A stretch of DNA of 27,543 nt, from contig CALISH010000020.1 of NCBI GenBank assembly GCA_938041275.1, positions 1-27,543 on the forward strand, read 5' to 3'. Positions 1 to 7,681 of this stretch are shown here, one piece after another. The first letter of the stretch is position 1; each line of letters begins with the position of its first letter. A program made the position numbers and the translations under genes. This stretch comes from an uncultured Solobacterium sp. GTDB taxonomy: Bacteria > Bacillota_I > Bacilli_A > Erysipelotrichales > Erysipelotrichaceae. The notes beneath the pieces are model-generated. The model made no database searches. It was not told the DNA's origin and saw only the letters and a program-made list of their open reading frames with translations.

Positions 1-1
1 C

Positions 2-433
2 GTATATATCCCGATTTTTACAGTAAGTATATTTGCATTGGGAACTTCTAATATACTCGCATGCATGCTAAAAGCTATTCCATTCTTACTATATGCATGT
101 TCGATTAGTATTTTGATTTCTATCCTAATTGGATTATCCGCTTTCTATTTCACAGAAATATGGGGACTAAAAGCATTTATCTCATTCATATCTTACGTTT
201 TATCCGGATCATTATTCCCTTTTGATTTAACTCTTAAATCAATTCAAAAAATACTTTTATTGACACCATTCCCATACATTAGCTATATACCAACAAAAAT
301 TATTACCGATTCCAATTTCTTAATTGAGCCATTTATGTTCATAATTCCACTTATTTATATCATAATTTTTTTAATCATCTCCATCTTTATTTGGATGGAT
401 GGAATAAAAAAATATCAAAGTTGCGGAGTGTAA
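2..433 (+). CDS. ABC-2 type transporter permease, 5'-truncated by window edge
   Basis: This is the C-terminal part of an integral membrane permease of the ABC-2 superfamily (the DUF990/COG4587-COG3694 kind). The frame is open to base 2, so the start and probably a preceding ATPase gene lie outside the window; an in-frame TTG at 38 is unlikely to be the true start. The visible 144 residues contain about four hydrophobic helices and the family-like segment WGLKAFISFISYVLSG followed by SLFPFDLTL and PFPYISYIPTKI. It probably forms a heterodimeric channel with the permease that starts one base after its stop codon. The substrate cannot be inferred. The DNA is visibly more AT-rich than the rest of the window. 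Family assignment comes from hydrophobicity and motif style. Confidence 0.8.
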   Translation, partial: VYIPIFTVSIFALGTSNILACMLKAIPFLLYACSISILISILIGLSAFYFTEIWGLKAFISFISYVLSGSLFPFDLTLKSIQKILLLTPFPYISYIPTKIITDSNFLIEPFMFIIPLIYIIIFLIISIFIWMDGIKKYQSCGV

Positions 434-434
434 T

Positions 435-1208
435 ATGTTTCAATATATAGTAGCGTGCTTACGATTTTCATGGAAAAAAGCCATCGTTTATAAAGCTAAC
501 TTAGCAAGCTGGGTGTTTGCTGATTTAGGTATGTATCTTTCTACTATCTTTGTATACCTTTTATTAGGAGGTACTGTTTTCCTTTTTGCTGGCTACAACA
601 ACTCCCAGATGCTCTTATATATTAGCAACAGTTTCCTCATTAACAATATCTATTCAATTTTATTTTCGGAGGCCATTGATACTATATCTATTGATATTCG
701 CAATGGCAAAATGTATTATTCACTTTTAAAGCCTTTACCTTTAGTAGTATTTTATATTGCGAAAAATCTGAATTTAAAGTCTCTTGTTATCACTCCATTT
801 TTAATAGTTTTTAATGTATATTGCCTTTACCTAAATCACCTTTCGCTTCATATAATGAATTTCTTTGTGCTTCTGGTAGCAGTATACTCAATGGGTGTCA
901 TATTTCTATTAATTATTTGTCTTGATTTTATAGGACTTCGATCGGAAGCCATTAATCCAATTATGGTAGAACTACTAGAATTACGAGATAGACCAGATAA
1001 AATTTTTAATACTTTGATTCGTAATATTTTCATCTATATCATCCCTATTTATTTAACAAGTGCTATCCCTACTAAGATTATGATCCAAAACTGTAATCTG
1101 CCTGAAATCATTTACTTTTTCCTTTTCCCTGTGGTTGGAACTATTTTATCAACACTGTGTATTAAAAAATCAATTAAGTACTATACTTTCGGAACCGAGG
1201 AGGTATAA
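435..1208 (+). CDS. ABC-2 type transporter permease (second subunit)
   Basis: This 257-residue polytopic membrane protein has about six transmembrane helices and has the usual length for the family. Its N-terminus (FSWKKAIVYKANLASWVFADLG) and the late segment with RPDKIF followed by IIPIYLTSAIPTKI resemble the paired ABC-2 permeases of Bacillota that sit next to an ATPase. The ATG is one base after the preceding stop, and the GGAG in the last codons of the upstream gene serves as its ribosome binding site, so the two are translationally coupled. Export substrate is unknown; lipid, peptide or drug export are all possible. A hairpin terminator follows at 1292-1322. Confidence 0.82.
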   Translation: MFQYIVACLRFSWKKAIVYKANLASWVFADLGMYLSTIFVYLLLGGTVFLFAGYNNSQMLLYISNSFLINNIYSILFSEAIDTISIDIRNGKMYYSLLKPLPLVVFYIAKNLNLKSLVITPFLIVFNVYCLYLNHLSLHIMNFFVLLVAVYSMGVIFLLIICLDFIGLRSEAINPIMVELLELRDRPDKIFNTLIRNIFIYIIPIYLTSAIPTKIMIQNCNLPEIIYFFLFPVVGTILSTLCIKKSIKYYTFGTEEV

Positions 1209-1291
1209 TTCTCCACTAGAAATTAAACCAGAAATTCACTATAAAAGATCATCTATGAAAATAAACGTTATCTCAATAATCTGTTAATTTA

Positions 1292-1322
1292 AAGAACGAA
1301 ATACTATGCATATTTCGTTCTT
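1292..1322. terminator. bidirectional intrinsic terminator between convergent genes
   Basis: A perfect 12-bp inverted repeat (AAGAACGAAATA with TATTTCGTTCTT) encloses a 7-base loop. AT-rich tracts flank both sides, but neither is a clean T-run. It lies between the plus-strand ABC permeases and the minus-strand MATE gene, so it can serve both. The rest of the 159-base gap shows nothing else. Confidence 0.7.
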
Positions 1323-1367
1323 AAACTTAATTTTAATTGTTTCTATACTATTTTCACGTAATCTTTT

Positions 1368-2732
1368 TTACTTCATTAAAATATCAGCGTTAACCTCATT
1401 GTGAATCTGTTCGGAGATATCACGCATTGTGATAATCGTTACTGGGATTAGATAGAGTACTGCTCCAAGCCATGCGCTTTGATCTGCCCACGTAATCGCA
1501 TTATAGCCAAAGCCTGTTACTAAGAGTACACAGACAGCTGTTCGACAAATCATCTCAACAACGCCACAATAGATTGCACGCATCGCATATCCTAATCCTT
1601 GAATACTCATACGTACAACATTCAAGATACCTAATAACCACCAAGCATATCCCATTCTTCTTAGATATAAATCTGCCGCAGCTAATACTGTTTCATCACC
1701 CGTAATAAATAATGTACCGAGCACTTTGCCAAATAGAATCATAAAGATTCCTGATAGTACTCCATACGCAACACCAACATAGGTGCCCTTCCGTAAACCT
1801 TCTTTGATACGGTCTTCCTTCTTTGCGCCGTAGTTTTGTGATACAAAGGTAGACACCGCAGTAGCCAAGGCATCAAATGGACATAACAAGAACTGCTTAA
1901 TCTTAATACCGGCAGTAAACGCAGAAACATACACTGTTCCTAGGGAGTTATTGGCTGACTGCATAATCATTGAACCGATGGCTGTGATTGAATATTGTAA
2001 ACCCATCGGAATTCCCATTATCAATAATCGTTTTGATAGTTCTGAATCAAACTTTCTTTCATCTGAGTGAATATGCAAGATTGGAAATTTAATCAAAATT
2101 AAAATTAAGCATAAAACACCTGATACTGCTTGTGAGAATACTGTCGCAATCGCTGCACCCGCAACACCCCACTTCAAGTTAATAATGCAAAAGATATCCA
2201 AAAAAATATTAAGTACAGCCGAGATTGCCAAGAAGATAAATGGTGTTTTAGAGTCTCCGATTGCACGCAAGATACTCGATAAGTAATTATATAAAAGTGT
2301 AAACGGCAAGCCGATAAAAATAACAATAATATAGTTATATGTATCCTGATAGATTTCAGATGGAACACGTAATAAATCTAGAATCAGCGGACAGAAGAAA
2401 CAGGTTGCAGCAGTTAGGATAACCGCAATAATGAAAGTCCAAACACAACCTTGGAATTCAAATCTCTGCATTCCCTTTTGATCATTTGCGCCAAAGCGTT
2501 GGGCAATCGGTACCGCAAAGCCTGCCATTGTGCCAATACAAAATCCTAATACCAAAAACTGGACACTGCTAGTCGCACCAACAGCTGCTAAGGCTGCAGG
2601 TCCTAGTGTTTGTCCTACGATTGCGGCATCTGCCACATTATACGTTTGTTGGAATAGATTTCCTAATAAGAGCGGGATTGCAAATTGTAATATCAGTTTT
2701 AAAGAGTTTCCCTCTATCATACTTTTTCTCAT
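1368..2732 (-). CDS. MATE family multidrug/cation efflux transporter
   Basis: This 454-residue protein, a typical MATE length, has about twelve hydrophobic helices. The N-terminus carries the family pattern IPLLLGNLFQQTYNVADAAIVG, then GPAALAAVGATSSVQFL and a pseudo-repeat in the second half (GIPMGLQYSITAIGSMIMQ). MATE proteins export cationic drugs, dyes or metabolites using Na+ or H+ gradients; the substrate cannot be told here. The ATG is preceded by GGGAGGAAA about 5 bases away, a strong ribosome binding site. It is separated from the upstream hyp operon by a terminator (2784-2818) and has its own -10-like TATAAT at 2764-2769, so it is probably a single-gene unit. Confidence 0.92.
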   Translation of the reverse strand: MRKSMIEGNSLKLILQFAIPLLLGNLFQQTYNVADAAIVGQTLGPAALAAVGATSSVQFLVLGFCIGTMAGFAVPIAQRFGANDQKGMQRFEFQGCVWTFIIAVILTAATCFFCPLILDLLRVPSEIYQDTYNYIIVIFIGLPFTLLYNYLSSILRAIGDSKTPFIFLAISAVLNIFLDIFCIINLKWGVAGAAIATVFSQAVSGVLCLILILIKFPILHIHSDERKFDSELSKRLLIMGIPMGLQYSITAIGSMIMQSANNSLGTVYVSAFTAGIKIKQFLLCPFDALATAVSTFVSQNYGAKKEDRIKEGLRKGTYVGVAYGVLSGIFMILFGKVLGTLFITGDETVLAAADLYLRRMGYAWWLLGILNVVRMSIQGLGYAMRAIYCGVVEMICRTAVCVLLVTGFGYNAITWADQSAWLGAVLYLIPVTIITMRDISEQIHNEVNADILMK

Positions 2733-2763
2733 TACACTTTCCTCCCTTCAAATAATCTTGTTC

Positions 2764-2769
2764 ATTATA
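2764..2769 (-). promoter_or_regulatory. candidate -10 box for the MATE gene
   Basis: A perfect TATAAT on the minus strand sits about 30 bases upstream of the MATE start, just after the hyp operon terminator. No good -35 hexamer is visible at 16-18 bases, but a TG lies a few bases upstream. Weak prediction. Confidence 0.4.
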
Positions 2770-2783
2770 TATCAATTCATCAC

Positions 2784-2818
2784 AAAAAGAAGAGTAGATT
2801 TTGAATTTCTACTCTTCT
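2784..2818 (-). terminator. intrinsic terminator of the hyp/oxidoreductase operon
   Basis: On the minus strand an 11-bp perfect stem (AGAAGAGTAGA with TCTACTCTTCT, arms at 2808-2818 and 2788-2798) with a 9-base loop is followed by TTTTT. The hypA stop codon lies inside the first arm, so coding end and terminator overlap. Confidence 0.82.
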
Positions 2819-3162
2819 GTTTCTGCTTCGACTTCTTTGATAACGCATTCATCACCTTTTACAAGGTATGTCTCTTCACTACCGCAATATGGACATATTC
2901 TTCCATGTTTTACTGTCTCATATTCTTGTTTACACGATTCACAAAATGTCACAGCAGGAATTGTTTCAAGCTTTAACTCACACTCTAGTAATAGAGGATA
3001 TTTTACTTTGAAATAATTCCAACAATCCACGAAGTAATCCGTCATAATACCCGATACTTCGCCAACCTCTAGGGTTACTGATCCATATTTTGTGACCTTG
3101 TTTTCTTCTGCCATTTCAGTAAGAGATTTCGCAAGGTGTGTAACGATCCCCATTTCATGCAT
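2809..3162 (-). CDS. hypA: HypA nickel metallochaperone
   Basis: HypA delivers Ni(II), together with the GTPase HypB, to nickel enzymes, classically the large subunit of [NiFe] hydrogenases. At 117 residues it has the normal family length. It begins Met-His-Glu, the invariant N-terminal nickel site (His2), and carries the structural zinc site as two CxxC pairs, Cys74/Cys77 (CESC) and Cys90/Cys93 (CPYC). The ATG lies 2 bases after the oxidoreductase stop, so it is the last gene of the operon hypB-hypB-oxidoreductase-hypA. It ends in TAG, showing that TAG is a normal stop in this genome. No urease or hydrogenase structural gene is in view, so the client is unknown. Confidence 0.95.
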   Translation of the reverse strand: MHEMGIVTHLAKSLTEMAEENKVTKYGSVTLEVGEVSGIMTDYFVDCWNYFKVKYPLLLECELKLETIPAVTFCESCKQEYETVKHGRICPYCGSEETYLVKGDECVIKEVEAETEE

Positions 3163-3164
3163 GG

Positions 3165-5954
3165 TTATTTACTCTTCTTCTTAAATAAAATCTTGAGTTT
3201 ACGTTTTGCGGCGTAAGGAAGAACAGCCTTGATCTTATCTTCACAACGATACATTCTTGACGCATCAGGTAAATCTCTTTGTAGATGAATCGCATCAAAT
3301 TCACAACGTGTTGTACATAGACCACAACCGATACACTTATTAAGGTCAACGAATGTCGCACCACAACCTAAACAACGTTTCGCTTCTGTACGAACTTGTT
3401 CATCTGTAAATGCTAGGCGCATATCATTGAATGTCGCCTTTGGATTTCCTTGTTTATGTCCAGGAATTTGGCGCTTGGCTGTATCAAATTCTTCTAATAC
3501 AACGTCATCCTTATTTAATTCAATAAAGTGACGTAGATCACGGTTAATTGTCATCGATTGTCCTGGATGAACGAAACGATTAATGGAATTCTCTACAATT
3601 CTACCAGCCGCAATCGCATCAATCACAAATCTTGGACCCGTATATACATCACCACCCACAAAGATATCTGGGTCAGCAGTCTGTAATGTGACTGGGTCAG
3701 CCTTAGCAGTATTGTTGCGGTTGAGTTCAACCTTTGTTCCTTCTAAGAGTTTGCCCCATTCAATCGATTGACCAATCGATAGTAATACATTCTTGCATGG
3801 AACTGTGATAGTTTCATTTTCATCGTATTGAGGATTAAACTTACCATCCGCATCCTTCACAGATAAGCACTTCTTAAATACAACGCCTGTAACATTTCCA
3901 TTTTCAGTTAGGATTTCCTTTGGACCCCAACCATTCATAACAGCGATATCTTCTTCCTTGGCTTCTAGTACTTCATCAGCAGCGGCAGGCATTTCCTTTT
4001 CACCTTCAAGACATAACATTGTGACTTTGCCTTCTGTTAAACGAACAGCAGTACGTGCTACGTCAACCGCAACATTACCACCACCGATAACGACTACATC
4101 CCCTTCTAATGCATGTCTTAAAGCTTCATTATTTACCTTACGCAAGAACTCTACACCTGTTTGAACACCAATTGCATCTTCACCAGGAACACCTGTCTTA
4201 CGTCCACCTTGGGCACCAATCGCAATATAGAATGCTTTATAGCCTTCACTACGTAATGCAGGGATTGTTGTGTCCTTACCAATTTCAATGTTGTATTTAA
4301 ACTCAACACCCATCTGACGTAGTACATCGATTTCAGCTTCGATAATATCTTTTTCTAAGCGGAAAGATGGAATACCATTCAGTAACATACCACCTGCACG
4401 GCTTTCCTTTTCAAATACTGTTACAGGATATCCATGCATGCGGAGATAGTAGGCTGCTGAAAGCCCAGCAGGGCCAGCACCGATAATCGCAATCTTATAT
4501 TTATCAGACCACATTCCACCATCATCCTTTTCACATAAAGGAATGAAACGTGTCTCTGCATTTAATTCTTGCGCCGCAATGTACTTCTTGATTTCATCAA
4601 TTGCGATAGGTTGGTCAACCTTACCACGTGTACATGTGTCTTCACAACGACGATTACAGATTGCACCACATACCGCAGGGAATGGATTATCCTGCTTGAT
4701 TAGTTTGAGGGCATCCATGAATCTTCCTTCAGAAGCCATCTTTACATATCCTTGTACTGCTAAGTGCGCAGGACAAGCAGTCTTACATGGTGCTGTACCA
4801 GTTTCATAACAGTTAATCTTAGAAGTTTCACGATAATCTGGATTCCAATGATCCTCGCCCCATTCTGTCTCATCAGGCAGTAATGTTGTCGGATATTTGA
4901 TTGCACCTAAACTTGTACATAACTTCTGACCAAGCTTCGCAGCTCCAACTGGGCAAACTTCTACACACTTACCGCAGGCAACACACTTTTCTTTCTCAAC
5001 ATGTGCACGATATGCGGAACGTGATAAGTTTGGTGTATTGTACAACTGTGATGTACGTAACGCATTACATACACCAGGTGCACAGTTACAGATACCTACA
5101 ATCTTGCCTTCACCATCAATATTAGTAATTTGGTGTACAAAGCCATGACGTTCACCACGTTTCAAGATTTCTAAGACTTCATCATAGGAAACATAATGCG
5201 CTCTTCCACGGTCAACCTGGTATTCGGCCATATCTCCGACACCGATACAGAATTCACCATTGATTTCACCAGAACCTTCACCACGCATCTCTTGTTGGCG
5301 ACGGCATGTACATTGGCTGATTGCGTACTTATCATACTTGTCTAACCAATGACTCAAGTGTTCTACAGATACGGATTGATTAACATGTTCAATCGCCTTT
5401 TCTACAGGAATAACATGCATACCAATTCCACCACCTCCAAGTGGAACCATTGGTGTTACAGGTTCTAGCGGCATCTGTGTCATTAAGTTAAAGAACGTCG
5501 CAAGATTTGGATGTGCTTCTGTTAGTTCATCATTCATCATCATAAACTCAGCAGAACCTGGAACGAAAATAGGCACATTATATTGCTTTTCATTCTCTGG
5601 ATTTTCACGGTTCATCTCAATCAAACCAATCCAACATAGATGATCAATCATCTTCTGTGTTTCTTCTAGCGTCATATTATTTTTCTTCGCTAGAACTTCT
5701 GGTTTGTATCCAACACGTGTCTTCTTGAACGATAACATGAACTTCACTTCTTCTTTTGTAAGTAGTTCATCTAACATCCAATATTCAGGATCTTCTGTTT
5801 TTACAGAGTGTGTTAATTTCGCCTTGATACGGTTGGTAATCATGCATGCAAGGTCTAGTAGTAGTTTTTCCTTTTCTGGATCTGCAGCTACATAATTTGG
5901 ATCTGGAACGAAATCTCGTTCATTTGTCATTCTCTTTTTTGGGGCAGTTGTCAT
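3165..5954 (-). CDS. large Fe-S/FAD NAD(P)-dependent oxidoreductase (GltD-like, with extra ferredoxin modules)
   Basis: This predicted soluble, multi-cofactor electron-transfer protein has 929 residues from the ATG at 5954. Domains in order: a winged-helix-like N-terminus (about 50-125); a CTC motif and an NCxPGxC-type cluster (about 215-297); a 4Fe-4S ferredoxin motif CVACGKCVEVCPVG (about 324-337); the GltD-type Fe-S region with CKTACP and CGAICNRRCEDTC (about 390-441); an FAD Rossmann motif GAGPAG (about 492); a second nucleotide-binding motif GGGNVAVDVA; the FAD-closing segment GGDVYTGPRFVIDAIAAGR; and a C-terminal dicluster (CLGCG and CIGCGLCTTRC). GltD-like flavoproteins use NAD(P)H and pass electrons through Fe-S clusters. 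The longer GTG at 5975 is less likely because AAGGTGA precedes the ATG. Two bases separate it from the preceding hypB. The partner redox enzyme is not in the window. Confidence 0.85.
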   Translation of the reverse strand: MTTAPKKRMTNERDFVPDPNYVAADPEKEKLLLDLACMITNRIKAKLTHSVKTEDPEYWMLDELLTKEEVKFMLSFKKTRVGYKPEVLAKKNNMTLEETQKMIDHLCWIGLIEMNRENPENEKQYNVPIFVPGSAEFMMMNDELTEAHPNLATFFNLMTQMPLEPVTPMVPLGGGGIGMHVIPVEKAIEHVNQSVSVEHLSHWLDKYDKYAISQCTCRRQQEMRGEGSGEINGEFCIGVGDMAEYQVDRGRAHYVSYDEVLEILKRGERHGFVHQITNIDGEGKIVGICNCAPGVCNALRTSQLYNTPNLSRSAYRAHVEKEKCVACGKCVEVCPVGAAKLGQKLCTSLGAIKYPTTLLPDETEWGEDHWNPDYRETSKINCYETGTAPCKTACPAHLAVQGYVKMASEGRFMDALKLIKQDNPFPAVCGAICNRRCEDTCTRGKVDQPIAIDEIKKYIAAQELNAETRFIPLCEKDDGGMWSDKYKIAIIGAGPAGLSAAYYLRMHGYPVTVFEKESRAGGMLLNGIPSFRLEKDIIEAEIDVLRQMGVEFKYNIEIGKDTTIPALRSEGYKAFYIAIGAQGGRKTGVPGEDAIGVQTGVEFLRKVNNEALRHALEGDVVVIGGGNVAVDVARTAVRLTEGKVTMLCLEGEKEMPAAADEVLEAKEEDIAVMNGWGPKEILTENGNVTGVVFKKCLSVKDADGKFNPQYDENETITVPCKNVLLSIGQSIEWGKLLEGTKVELNRNNTAKADPVTLQTADPDIFVGGDVYTGPRFVIDAIAAGRIVENSINRFVHPGQSMTINRDLRHFIELNKDDVVLEEFDTAKRQIPGHKQGNPKATFNDMRLAFTDEQVRTEAKRCLGCGATFVDLNKCIGCGLCTTRCEFDAIHLQRDLPDASRMYRCEDKIKAVLPYAAKRKLKILFKKKSK

Positions 5955-5956
5955 AA

Positions 5957-6619
5957 TTATCTTGTCACCTTCCACTCACCTGTTTCTTCTTGTAACCAGT
6001 TGAGCCACTCTTTCATACCCTCTTTGGTTTTAGCACTTAGAGGGAAAATTTTAATATTTGGGTTCAAACGCTTTACACGTTTGATACATGTTTCTAAATC
6101 AAAATCAAAATATGGTAATGCATCAATCTTACTGATGATTAGGACATCACTCTTTTCAAACATCAATGGATATTTGAGAGGTTTATCATCACCTTCTGTC
6201 ACGCTTAGAATCATGACATTATACCTAGCACCAGTATCATATTCCGCAGGACAAATTAGATTTCCTACATTCTCTAAGAATGCTAGGTCAATGTCGTGTC
6301 CCTTCATCGCATCAATACCCGTCTTTGTCATCCCTGCATCCATATGACACATACCATCTGTATGTACCTGTACCGCAACAGCACCTAACTGTTCAATTCT
6401 TTCCGCATCAACTGCAGATTCAATATCTGCTTCAAGAACCGCTATCTTAATTTTCTCCAACATTTGTATTGTTGAACTTAGAAGTGTTGTCTTCCCTGAG
6501 CCTGGAGAACTCATTAGGTTGATGAGTAGCGTTCCTTGAAATTTCATTTCCCAGCGTAGTGCATCCGCATCCTTTTCATTTGATGCGGTAATACTCTTAT
6601 GGAGTTCTATAACTTTCAT
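5957..6619 (-). CDS. hypB: HypB GTPase, second copy
   Basis: This is a SIMIBI-class GTPase that powers nickel delivery with HypA. From the ATG at 6619 it has 220 residues. The P-loop is SSPGSGKTT (about 37-45); the G-domain metal site is Cys91-His92 with Cys123 in NLICPAEYD, which gives the same 32-residue spacing as C166/H167/C198 of E. coli HypB; the EGDDKPLKYP signature is present. It lacks the N-terminal CxxCGC high-affinity site and any His-rich stretch. The guanine-specificity motif reads SKID instead of NKxD. The chosen start overlaps the upstream hypB stop as ATGA and follows GGAGG at 7 bases; a longer GTG start at 6634 is less likely. It differs clearly from its tandem neighbour. Confidence 0.92.
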   Translation of the reverse strand: MKVIELHKSITASNEKDADALRWEMKFQGTLLINLMSSPGSGKTTLLSSTIQMLEKIKIAVLEADIESAVDAERIEQLGAVAVQVHTDGMCHMDAGMTKTGIDAMKGHDIDLAFLENVGNLICPAEYDTGARYNVMILSVTEGDDKPLKYPLMFEKSDVLIISKIDALPYFDFDLETCIKRVKRLNPNIKIFPLSAKTKEGMKEWLNWLQEETGEWKVTR

Positions 6620-7284
6620 TTCGAATTCCTCCACACTTCGATACGCTTACGTATCGCATTCATCATGTCATCAAATCCTTCCCCACTCTTTGCACTGATT
6701 GGATAGAATTCCATATCTGGATTCAGTTTACGAACATGTTCTTTACAGCGTTCTTCATCGAAATCAAAGATGGCTTTTGTATCAATCTTATTAAAAAGTA
6801 GGATATCACCCACCTGAAACATCAATGGATATTTCAGGGGCTTATCATCACCCTCTGGAATACTTAAGATTACTAGTTTTAAATTCGCACCAGTATCAAA
6901 CTCAGCTGGACATACCAAGTTACCAATATTCTCTAAGATTACGACATCTAAATCTTCAATATTCAGCCTTTCCATTCCACGAGCAGTCATGTCTGCTGTC
7001 ATATGACAGCTTCCACCTGTATGTATTTGGATTACCTTAACACCTAACTTAGAAATTGTCTTTGCGTCCACATCAGAATCGACATCCGCTTCCATCACAC
7101 CTACACGGTAATCCTTCTTCAACTCCTCAATCATTCTCACAAGTGTTATTGTCTTACCCGCACCTGGCGAAGCCATCAAATTGATTAGATATACATGATG
7201 ATCTTTTAATGTATTACGTACTTTTTGGGCTTCCAAGGTATTATCTGCACTCAATCGTTCTTTTGTTTCAAAAATCTCGTACAT
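6616..7284 (-). CDS. hypB: HypB GTPase, first copy
   Basis: This 222-residue nickel-insertion GTPase is the first gene of its operon. The P-loop is SPGAGKT (39-45), the metal site is Cys93-His94 and Cys125, and the guanine motif is a canonical NKID (165-168). Like the second copy it has no N-terminal cysteine motif or histidine tail. The residue after the CH pair departs from the usual CHLDA (here CHMTA). AAGGAG lies 6 bases before the ATG, and a promoter candidate lies at 7313-7341. Two consecutive, diverged HypB proteins suggest either a heterodimer or separate clients. HypB normally acts as a GTP- and metal-dependent dimer, so a heterodimer is an inference consistent with the arrangement. 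Confidence 0.93.
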   Translation of the reverse strand: MYEIFETKERLSADNTLEAQKVRNTLKDHHVYLINLMASPGAGKTITLVRMIEELKKDYRVGVMEADVDSDVDAKTISKLGVKVIQIHTGGSCHMTADMTARGMERLNIEDLDVVILENIGNLVCPAEFDTGANLKLVILSIPEGDDKPLKYPLMFQVGDILLFNKIDTKAIFDFDEERCKEHVRKLNPDMEFYPISAKSGEGFDDMMNAIRKRIEVWRNSK

Positions 7285-7312
7285 GTTTACTCCTTGTTGT
7301 TTATTTTTATTT

Positions 7313-7341
7313 ATTTTAATATTTAATTAGTTTTTTCACAA
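7313..7341 (-). promoter_or_regulatory. candidate sigma-A promoter of the hyp operon
   Basis: On the minus strand TTGTGA (7336-7341) and TAAAAT (7313-7318) are separated by 17 bases, about 28 bases upstream of the hypB start. The surrounding leader is AT-rich. No NikR- or Fnr-like palindrome was recognised. Confidence 0.5.
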
Positions 7342-7372
7342 TATAACACAGCACTACAAAATCCCATAAAAG

Positions 7373-7404
7373 TATAAAAAAGAACGTCATTAACTGACAT
7401 TCTT
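7373..7404 (-). terminator. second terminator downstream of copA
   Basis: A 10-bp stem (AAGAATGTCA with TGACGTTCTT, arms 7395-7404 and 7380-7389) has a G-U pair only when transcribed on the minus strand. It has a 5-base loop and is followed by TTTTTT. It insulates the hyp operon from the copper operon. Confidence 0.7.
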
Positions 7405-7435
7405 TTCTTGTATGCATGGTTTGACAAAACCAACT

Positions 7436-7465
7436 AAAAAGATATCGATGAATTTCACCGATATC
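7436..7465 (-). terminator. intrinsic terminator of csoR-copA
   Basis: An imperfect hairpin (GATATCGGTGA against TCATCGATATC, with one A/C mismatch) ends the copper operon 7 bases past the copA stop. TTTTT follows on the minus strand. Confidence 0.75.
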
Positions 7466-7471
7466 TAGTTA

Positions 7472-7681
7472 TTATTCAATTCCTGTAACTGTATAATCCT
7501 CTGCTTCGACAGCTTTACGTAACTCTTCATTTGGTACTTCTTTATTAAGTGTTACGACAGCCTGCTTAGTAACATGTGATACTTCAGCAGATGTTACACC
7601 ATCAATCTTTTCTAGTGCACTCTTGACTGCCTTCTCACAATGACCACACATCATACCTTCAATTTTAATCTTCTTTTCCAT
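7472..7681 (-). CDS. putative internal start producing free CopZ copper chaperone
   Basis: In frame within copA, an ATG at 7679-7681 begins a 69-residue segment, the normal size of free CopZ (68-69 residues). It starts MEKKIKIEG and carries GMMCGHC (Cys12, Cys15 of the short form) and a betaalphabeta-betaalphabeta ferredoxin-like fold pattern. GAGGA at 7689-7693 lies 7 bases upstream of the ATG, as good as the gene-start sites elsewhere here. Initiation at this site would yield a soluble chaperone in addition to the fused form. E. coli makes a comparable chaperone from copA by a different route, ribosomal frameshifting. That the internal start is used is inference. Confidence 0.45.
   Translation of the reverse strand: MEKKIKIEGMMCGHCEKAVKSALEKIDGVTSAEVSHVTKQAVVTLNKEVPNEELRKAVEAEDYTVTGIE

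Noticed and set aside
2530..2976. Plus-strand ORF opposite MATE/hypA, and many other antisense ORFs (for example 8652-8927, 9069-9383, 4543-4809)
   Set aside because: They are shadows of well-recognised minus-strand genes, lack ribosome binding sites and show no protein-family features.
7405..7440. Small hairpin GGTTTTG...CAAACC between the copA terminators as a riboswitch
   Set aside because: The stem is only about 5 bp and there is no conserved aptamer-like sequence; it lies downstream of the operon it would regulate.
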